Shown here: piece by piece, positions 57,165 to 64,000 of the stretch
Layout of the letters: each line of letters starts with the position of its first letter
Position numbering within the stretch: the stretch's first letter is position 1
NCBI RefSeq assembly: GCF_010093535.1
Contig: NW_022985236.1
Span: forward strand, 8,216-72,215
Length of the DNA stretch: 64,000 nt
Direction: 5' to 3'
Source of the DNA: Lindgomyces ingoldianus
Taxonomy: Eukaryota > Ascomycota > Dothideomycetes > Pleosporales > Lindgomycetaceae
Notes under the pieces: model-generated
Database searches by the model: none
Seen by the model: only the letters and a program-made list of their open reading frames with translations
Told to the model about the DNA's origin: nothing
Program-made: the position numbers and the translations under genes

Positions 57165-58086
57165 TTACTTGCGATTCCGCGTCCCGGGTGTAACCTTCCT
57201 GAGGATATGGCAATCTACAGGGCAGTGACTTCCAGCTTCATAGCACTCCACACATGAATTATAACTCTTAAACTTGTCCGGCCCCGTCGAACTGTTCCAA
57301 TCGCAGCACAACCAGCAGTCTAGTAGCGCAACGTTAGTTCTTCAAGTACAGAGGTAAGCAGGATATTGGGTACTTACGATAGAACCACTGCGACTGGCGC
57401 TCAATCGCCTTGTGGCAATGATAACACGATACTCCACGCGTGCGCGTGACGGCGTAGACATTATCTTTCGCTGCGCTGGTGATCGGACAGCAATCTTTCG
57501 AATCAGCAAGCACCGTCTGTTTCTTGAAGCTCAGCACGCCTTCGTATGCGGCCCCCGAGGGCATGGAAATCCCCGACTGCAGCGCCGACTGCGCGACGCC
57601 AGTATCGAAACCAAGATCTTGCGCGCACCCAGCGACATTGCTGGCAATCGCCGCCGGAACCACATCCAACGACAACCCCGAAGACGACGGCACAAGCGCC
57701 TCCGTGACACAGTCTGCCAAAGGCTCAGTGGCGAAACTCGCGATCCCGAACGACGCAACACAAATCACGGCGTTGACACCCATCGTGACATTCCTATCCG
57801 TCGCCGACAGATCCGTGCAGTGTATACCTCTAGATTTCAATTCGTCGCGTATTATTTCCAGTTTCTTGGCCGCTATGTAGAGTTGGCGGCCGCTGTATAT
57901 GGCGCCGAGGGCCGAACCACCGGCTGTGACGAGGGTGCCTGCGGCGCCGAAGGTCATTTTTGTGCCGTGGCCGATACCTTTGCGTTGTTTGGCGGCTTCG
58001 CGGCCAACGAGTTCGGCGTCGGTCATGCGATAGACTTTGATCATGTAGTCGACAGAGTCGAATTTAAAGGTTTCTTTGTAGCCCAT
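57165..58086 (-). CDS. Hypothetical protein with a C-terminal Cys/His (putative zinc-binding) cluster
   Basis: Two exons: 58086-57378 and 57319-57165, with a 58-nt GT-AG intron (57377-57320). The product is about 287 residues. An alternative without the splice ends 13 residues into the intron and loses most of the cysteines. Two Gly/Ala-rich hydrophobic segments (about residues 45-67 and 103-120) could be membrane-associated. After residue 220 the order is CYHC, HCWLCC, CVEC, HCPVDCH, spaced like a treble-clef or ZZ-type zinc finger; eight or more Cys/His ligands are available. I do not recognise the full-length family. It sits alone in a gene island between repeat blocks. Confidence 0.75.
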
Positions 58087-59204
58087 GGTTGTGGTTGGGG
58101 ATTGTGGCTGGTTGGGTTAGAGTGGTGACCGTGATGGTTTGTTGGAATGCGGAGTCTTTCGGCTTTTTGAAGATATCGGTCGGGGAGAAGGGAATGAATA
58201 GCGTGTTGGAAGTGACGGGCTGAATTCTTGGTAGAAGCGATTGTCGGTGGTGATTATCGAGTGTACCGGTGAAGTCGTATGTGAGTGAATGACTGACTTT
58301 CCACCTCGTGCTTCTTACAGCTCTTACTTATCCAAAAGAATCGGGGCTCCACAGTGTGTCGCTAGGGGCCAAAAGGCGCCAGGAAACGCCCGTTCGTCTG
58401 CAGTCATTAGGAAAAGGCCAAGAAGAGTGACCACATAATGGCGTTGTCCTGCATTGTGGAGGGGGCGGCTAGGTGTTCTAGAAGCCGCAATGTGGCTGGG
58501 TTTTGTGTCCTTCAAGCTTCTGGGCAAAACAGGGCGGAGTAGAAACCGCAGAGAGTCTTCACCAGTGGTTGTCCCGCAACAGAAGTTGTTCGTGGAGGCT
58601 GGAGCAGCGCGGAAGTATCCGATGCTATTGACGAATGCGGGTTGAGGCGGAGAATTGTCGCAGCGTTCAGCTGCAGTGAATTCCCCGACCCTTGCCAACT
58701 TCCACCTTCTACGCCGGCAGTTGAGGCTGAAATTGCCTGACTAGGATTCAAGATGGCGCTTGGCTTTGAAGGATTTACTAAGGGCCAATGAGATCATCCG
58801 CCCCGGTGATGCAGTCAGGGATGCGCGATGTTGTGATGCCGGGGCAGTGCCCAGCACCGCCATGCAATCTGTCGGTATCGAGCCAATTAGATGCACGAAA
58901 TGTTAGTTTTCGAGTTTGCTTGCATGTTCTGTCGAAAATAAATCTCGGAACGATTGGTTGGAATATAGGAACCGAGGCTGAGCTCTATCATCATTTTTGC
59001 TATAGGGAGTTGTCTGGTTCGAGTTAGCTTCGAGAGCGACCAATCTGAGGGACGAAAACATTATAATTCATCACTATATCAGTGAATTTCGAGAGCAGCC
59101 AAAACCCACCTCACGACTGACCCATTTTACCCCGACGCATTACCTAGCTGTTACAAACTACAACCCCAATAGGGGATGGTTCAATATAAACCGCAGAAAC
59201 AGGC
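58087..59204. other. Upstream region of the Cys/His protein gene; no supported gene
   Basis: About 1.1 kb of balanced composition. Frames such as 58324-58698 (minus, 124 codons) show no domain and overlap other frames of equal quality. The part next to 58087 presumably contains the promoter. I see nothing else to support. Confidence 0.45.
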
Positions 59205-59715
59205 ATAAGGTTAGACCTGGGACAGTAAGATTTTTTTAGCGCAAAGGGACGAAAACAGGTTCAAAAGCTATAGGCAGGCGGCGGTTAAGCTATATAGGCG
59301 TTGTGGCAGAAGAGAGAGTGGTTAAAAGGTAGGCACTAGTAAGGTCTTAACTGTTTTTAGTAAGAGGTTTGTTTAGCAAAACAGCAAGGGGCGCTAGCCG
59401 CATTTAGGGTTTTAGTGGAATTAAACAGCATCCACCTCTAGCTAACAGTAGTACATAGATAATAGACAGAAACGTTTCACAAAGGCTCTAAAAGCTAGAT
59501 TCTGTAATATAGTATACATACATATAGTTTGTAGGTAGTTAGGAATAGCATTGTAGTACTTAGCTAGCATTAAGCGCTAGCTACATTTAGGTTTTTAGTA
59601 GAATTAAACAGCACCCACCTCTAGCAGTTAGTAGTACATAGATAATAGATAGAAACGTTTCACAAAGGCACTACAAGCTAGATTCTGTAATATAGTATAC
59701 ATATGTATATGTTGT
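59205..59715. repeat. Dispersed/tandem repeat related to 31626-31907 and 45974-46660
   Basis: 59207-59490 matches 31626-31907, and the following units repeat the 183-bp family (AAGCTAGATTCTGTAATATAG near 59491 and again near 59678). This shows the uninterrupted arrangement of the site that the gypsy element split on the left side of the window. Decay is lighter here. Confidence 0.75.
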
Positions 59716-62700
59716 TTAGAGCTTTAACTGCTATCTATAAAATAGCCTTATTATCTATACAGTTACCTAGCTTAGTCTTTAGGATGTTAAACACTTATTA
59801 AAGAGGTATATGCACATGCTTAACTTTTCTAACTGCCTAATATGCTTTTATAGGCATCTACTTATATATAGCTTCTATAATCTTTATATAAGCTTAAAAA
59901 ATTTTTAAAGCAAAGTTTATACTAAAGTTATGCATAATATAGTCTAAGGGTTCTTAATAAGTGTTAATCTAGCATTTACATAGTACATCCTAGGTATCTT
60001 ATGCAGACATAGATTTTAGGAATGTAGAGCCTAAAATAATATATTTATATTAATAACATATAGAACATCTTTATTATTAATTTATATAATATTAATAATA
60101 ACTTTATAGTTAAAGTAGGTGTTATTTTTAATTATAAACTTAAATCTTTATAAGGCCTAGTTATATAATTAGCAGAGGTAGTAAAACTTTTTAATCTCTT
60201 CTAGCACTGCAGCATTAATGTTGTAGCTAGCGCTAGTTAGCATTTTCTAGAGTTTTTCTATGCAGGGGTGTCTAAATTAGCAGTAGAGGTAGTAAAGTTT
60301 TAATTTAAAAAAAAAACATAAATTCTTTTTTACTAATATTAAAAAAAAAGTGTCCTTATTTTTATATAATAAGTATAGTAGTTTTATTTTTACATATAAT
60401 AATATTTAAAACATTATTAAAGTATACCTTAAGTTAGTTAGCATCTGCTAGTAATAGTAGGAATAGTGTTAGAGTTTTTAAGATGTAGTATGTAACTAGA
60501 ATAATTAGGTTCTAAATTTATATAGTACTAATTAATCTTTTTAGTGTCTAGCCTTTAAAGCTAATATCTATTTAGCTAGGTATCTAATTAATTTTTATAC
60601 ATAGGTTCTTTTATATGTACGCCTTAAGTTAAAACTTGCTAATAGTAGAGATTTTTACTACGCCTATGTCTTATAGTTTGCCTTAGTATACCATATAGTA
60701 TTAGTTGTTAAGAATAAACTGCTGAGCATACTTCTTAGGTTTAATGCTGTAGATGTCCTCTCCTGTTATATAGTGTAGATAGGTAGTAAAGGTAAAGTAG
60801 TTAATAGCTTTCTTAGCATTCTTACTCTTTTATATTATTTTTTTTATATTATGCAAATTATTCTCTTTTTTAAAGTAACTTCTAAAGTTTTAAATATATA
60901 AGGTAATAGCTTTATATAATAAGGTCTTATTATAAAAATCTTTATATAAGGTAATATACTAGTTCTTTGCTTATGTATAATTATTATAAAAGTAGTTTAA
61001 TAACTAACATTTTTTTTTATAGTAGACAAAGCACTTTTTTATCTGCATACAGTTATCTCTAAATTATAGCTTAAACTTAAATAAAAATTTTCTATATTAT
61101 TTTTTTCTACATAAAGAGAAGCTTTCTTCTTGTTGTGTAGACTTTTATTATGTAAAGTTATATTAGTAGTTTATATAGTATGCATTAGGCAGTTTTTAAA
61201 GGTATTAGTTTACCCTTTAGTCTATAGTAACTTAGAGTAATGCCTGTAAGTTGCTAAATAAGGCTTTATATAAAAGCTTAATAGTAAACATAGCATGTTC
61301 TAGTTCTAGTTATTCTTAATAGGCTTATATAATAGTAGTGTGCAGTAAAACATCTTCTTAGAATTTTATTTTTAGTGCTTTTTATAACGTACCTAACAGG
61401 TTGGCCGGCCACACAGGTTGGCCGGCCACTTTTGCCAAGCCCCCACTAAAACCACCCTATTCTCTCGCAAAACAGCCTACTTTAGCCCTGTATAAAGTAA
61501 TACAACATAAGATATTATTTAGAGTCTACTTCTACTACTTACTTACATATACGCAAGTTATGCCTAGTTTAATTACACTACCTACATTGCCTTTAACTTA
61601 GCTTACCTCCTTTAGCGCGCACCTGTGTCTTTAGCTTTTTCCTATTACTACGCGCTCTAAACTTCTTTAGAGCAGTTAGACAAGCTCTATTCTTAACTAT
61701 TAAAGTCTTTTTTACCTAAATTTACTTCCTTTTATGTAATCTATGTTATGTGGCAGCCTTATTTACTGCTTAAAGCTTTATAATCTTATAGCCTACTTTA
61801 TTATGTTAATGCTCTAGATAACTGTTGTCTACTTCTTATTACCTTACTATAGTGCCTTTAGCTGTCTTTATCTCTTTAAAGCTGTAACAACTGCTCTAGT
61901 TAATATCTAGCTTATTATAAAGCCTAACTTGTTAAAGTTATACCTATCTTTATCCTAGATACTGTACTTAGCTTTTATATTAGCTACTAGGCAAAACTAG
62001 CCCTAGATAACCTCTAGATCCTTATAAAGTGCTCTTTTATAATTATACCTTTAATTAAACTTTATTATAAACTTAGGGCAGTGCTTAACCTACATACTAG
62101 TCTAGTTTAAGCTAACCTAGCCTAAATTGCGCTTTACAGGCAAGGAATTAGCTATATTAGCTACAGCTGCAAGCCTAGAGGGAAATCTGTGTGTAATAAG
62201 CTTAAGTATGTACTTAATAACTACCTTCTTTTTAAGCTTAGTTAGATTTCTTAATTTAGGCTAGCATTCTGCTTATAAAGGCTGTCTAGCGCGTTAATTG
62301 CTTAGTGTTGTGTAAGAGACATTATAGATAGCTGCAGCGCGTTCTAAGAAGAGTTTTAAGTCTTATTTAAAAGCCTAAAGAGCAAGCTGTATCTAACGTT
62401 CTTTAGAAGATTTAATCTAGTGTTGTTGTTAAGGCATTATGTAGATAGGTAGAGTTTGGTGGGGGCTTGGCAAAAGTGGCCAGCTAACCCGTGTGGCCGG
62501 CCAACCTGTTAGGTACGTTATAAGCATAAGCTAATTAATTATTATTTTAAAGACTTTATATAAACTTTTATTAGAGTTCTTTTATTAGTATTATATAAAA
62601 GTTATTATTATCTAGTCTATCTAGTACTAGCTATAGTTTACATTAGTGTTAAAGTAACTACTTAAAGTGTTGTATAAATGCTTCTAGTTATATTTAAAGC

Positions 62701-64000
62701 CTATGTTATGCATATAGTACATATTTACCTAACCTTTTAGAATATCTAGAAAGATATTTATATACTAAGTTTTTTAGATATCTAGCTATTAACATAAATT
62801 TATAAAAGTCTTTATTTTATTTATAAAAATATTATATAGTTAACTTATATAGTTATTATTTTTTTATGCTTTTTAAAATTATATAATTTTATCTACTAAA
62901 AGTTTTTCTATAGCAGTTTCTTTCTAAGGTAGAAGTTTATATAAGTTGTAATGTAGTATAGATTGTGTAGGTACTATTAGTAGTGTATACACTACTGCAG
63001 GCAGTAGTGTGTACAATTAAAGGTGTGAAGCAGGCGTTAGGTAAAGTAGCATGTATTGTTTATATAGTAATTAGTGTAGTGCTAGCTAAAGTGTAGAAGT
63101 AGGTAATACTAGTATGTTTAATGTTATTAGCAGCATTATGTTTAGTCTACTTTTATGTAAAGCCTTATATAGTAATAAAAGTTATATATAAAGCTTTTTT
63201 AGTATAATTACTTTTTTTATGCTATATTATACAGCTTCTAGGCTTAGGTACCTTTATTACCTAGCTATAGTGTAATTCTTTTATTTTTTAGCACTTATAT
63301 AAGCTTCTTTTTAAACGCGCAGCTAAGTGCTAAGAAGTTTTATAGTGTTTATTTTTTAAAATCTTTTATATATAAACTTAGAAAAGTAGCGCCCTTTTAA
63401 GTTATTATAACTATGTAGATTAGTAATTATATAACTTATATATAATTAAGTTTATAAGCTTATTAAAGCTTTTAATATGTTAATCTTATTATTTTAGTAC
63501 TTTAAGTTAGTTTTATTTTATAGTGTTACCTTTAATATCTTTATATTCTTTATAAGTTATTTATATAATAGAATTTTTATTTTATTTTATTTATTATTAC
63601 ATAAAGTTATTAGTTACTAGTAGAATTTTATTATAATAGTATAGTTAATTACTTTTCTAGTAGATTACGCAGGTACTGCTATTATCTAGCTGCTAGGTTG
63701 TGCAGCTTTAATAGCTTTAGTGTGCGCCTTACACTATCTCCTTCTTACTTTGTATAGTAGTAGAGCTTACTGTATAATGTAAAGGATTAATCTACTATTA
63801 TCTAGCTACTAAGTTGTATAGCTTTAATAGCTTTAGTGTGCATCTTACACTATCTTCTTTTTACTTTATATAGTAGTAGAGCTTACTATATAATGTAAAG
63901 AATTAATCTACTATCTTAAAAAACAAGTAACTAAATAAAGTACTTTATAAAGTGTAAATGCTTTATTATTACTTTTTTTAAGAAATAAGTAATAAAATAA
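59716..64000 (-). mobile_element. Further copy of the 280-bp-LTR copia, open at the right edge
   Basis: 59716-61386 and 62521-64000 are collinear with about 41014 to 44195 of the nested copia, in the same orientation. The two parts are separated by the pogo-like insertion at 61387-62518. The left boundary (near 59716) abuts the tandem repeat without an LTR, so the 3' half of the element is missing. The 5' LTR would start just beyond the right edge. It is heavily decayed. Confidence 0.82.
61387..62518 (-). mobile_element. Pogo-like Tc1/mariner element, internally deleted, inside the copia copy
   Basis: Terminal inverted repeats of about 60 bp (61387-61446 and 62459-62518) begin ACGTACCTAACAGGTTGG and differ at about three positions. 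The left one contains two copies of AGGTTGGCCGGCCAC. Comparison with the uninterrupted copy near 42672-42700 shows a TA target duplication (61385-61386 and 62519-62520). On the minus strand, around 61910-61952, a relic reads DRYNFNKLGFII, resembling the first Asp block (YNFDETGF) of pogo/Fot1-type DDE transposases. At 1132 bp it is too short for a complete transposase gene and the reading frame is broken. Confidence 0.85.

Noticed and set aside
57412..58128. 238-codon plus-strand frame opposite the Cys/His protein gene
   Set aside because: It is Arg-rich with no domain, typical of an antisense shadow. The minus frame splices cleanly into a Cys-cluster protein.
58324..58751. Overlapping minus-strand frames of 124 and 79 codons
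   Set aside because: Mutually overlapping frames with no domain, signal peptide or splice support, in the upstream region of another gene.

Overview
The window looks like nuclear DNA of a filamentous ascomycete (Pezizomycotina). Genes carry short 54-73 nt GT-AG spliceosomal introns, there is a fungal-type multimodular NRPS, and balanced-composition gene islands alternate with AT-rich blocks of Ty1-copia and Ty3-gypsy retrotransposons full of stop codons, the transition-type decay expected of repeat-induced point mutation (RIP). A Dothideomycete (Pleosporales-like) is my best guess, but that is inference.

Positions 1-17745 are a compact secondary-metabolite locus. An NRPS on the minus strand (1-8508, its C-terminus beyond the left edge) starts with a catalytically degenerate condensation domain and an adenylation domain without the usual Asp235, followed by C-A-T-type modules. 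Its start faces, across a ~1 kb intergenic region, a PanE/ApbA-type 2-ketoacid reductase (9484-10557, two introns). Next is a full-size ABCB exporter on the minus strand (11790-15786), which shares a second divergent promoter with a stand-alone thioesterase (16753-17745). Hydroxy-acid supply, NRPS, editing or release thioesterase and exporter together suggest a cyclodepsipeptide-type pathway that starts from an alpha-hydroxy acid.

Positions 17746-25400 are a repeat island. It holds a Ty1-copia element (18857-24327, TSD GCTAG) with a badly decayed interior but near-intact LTRs, an assembly gap inside its 5' LTR, and a solo LTR (24841-25043, TSD GTGCT). A second gene island (about 25400-31000) has a secreted amidase-signature protein (26771-28813) convergent with a pyrroline-5-carboxylate reductase-like gene (29521-30517, one intron). 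The latter may supply an imino acid to the NRPS, or may simply be a flanking gene.

Positions 31600-56700 are a nested repeat block. A gypsy element (31908-45972, 593-bp LTRs, TSD TCTAC) contains a copia element (38141-44519, 280-bp LTRs, TSD AGTTA). It is followed by a ~183-bp tandem repeat split by a solo LTR, a less decayed gag-protease fragment of another copia family (47955-50477), a truncated copia end, and a plus-strand gypsy with polypurine tract and 3' LTR. A small gene island (57165-58086) encodes an unrecognised protein with a C-terminal Cys/His cluster. From 59205 to the right edge the repeats resume, with another copy of the 280-bp-LTR copia interrupted by a pogo-like Tc1/mariner element (61387-62518, TA target duplication, ~60-bp inverted repeats).

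I saw no tRNA, rRNA or CRISPR structures.
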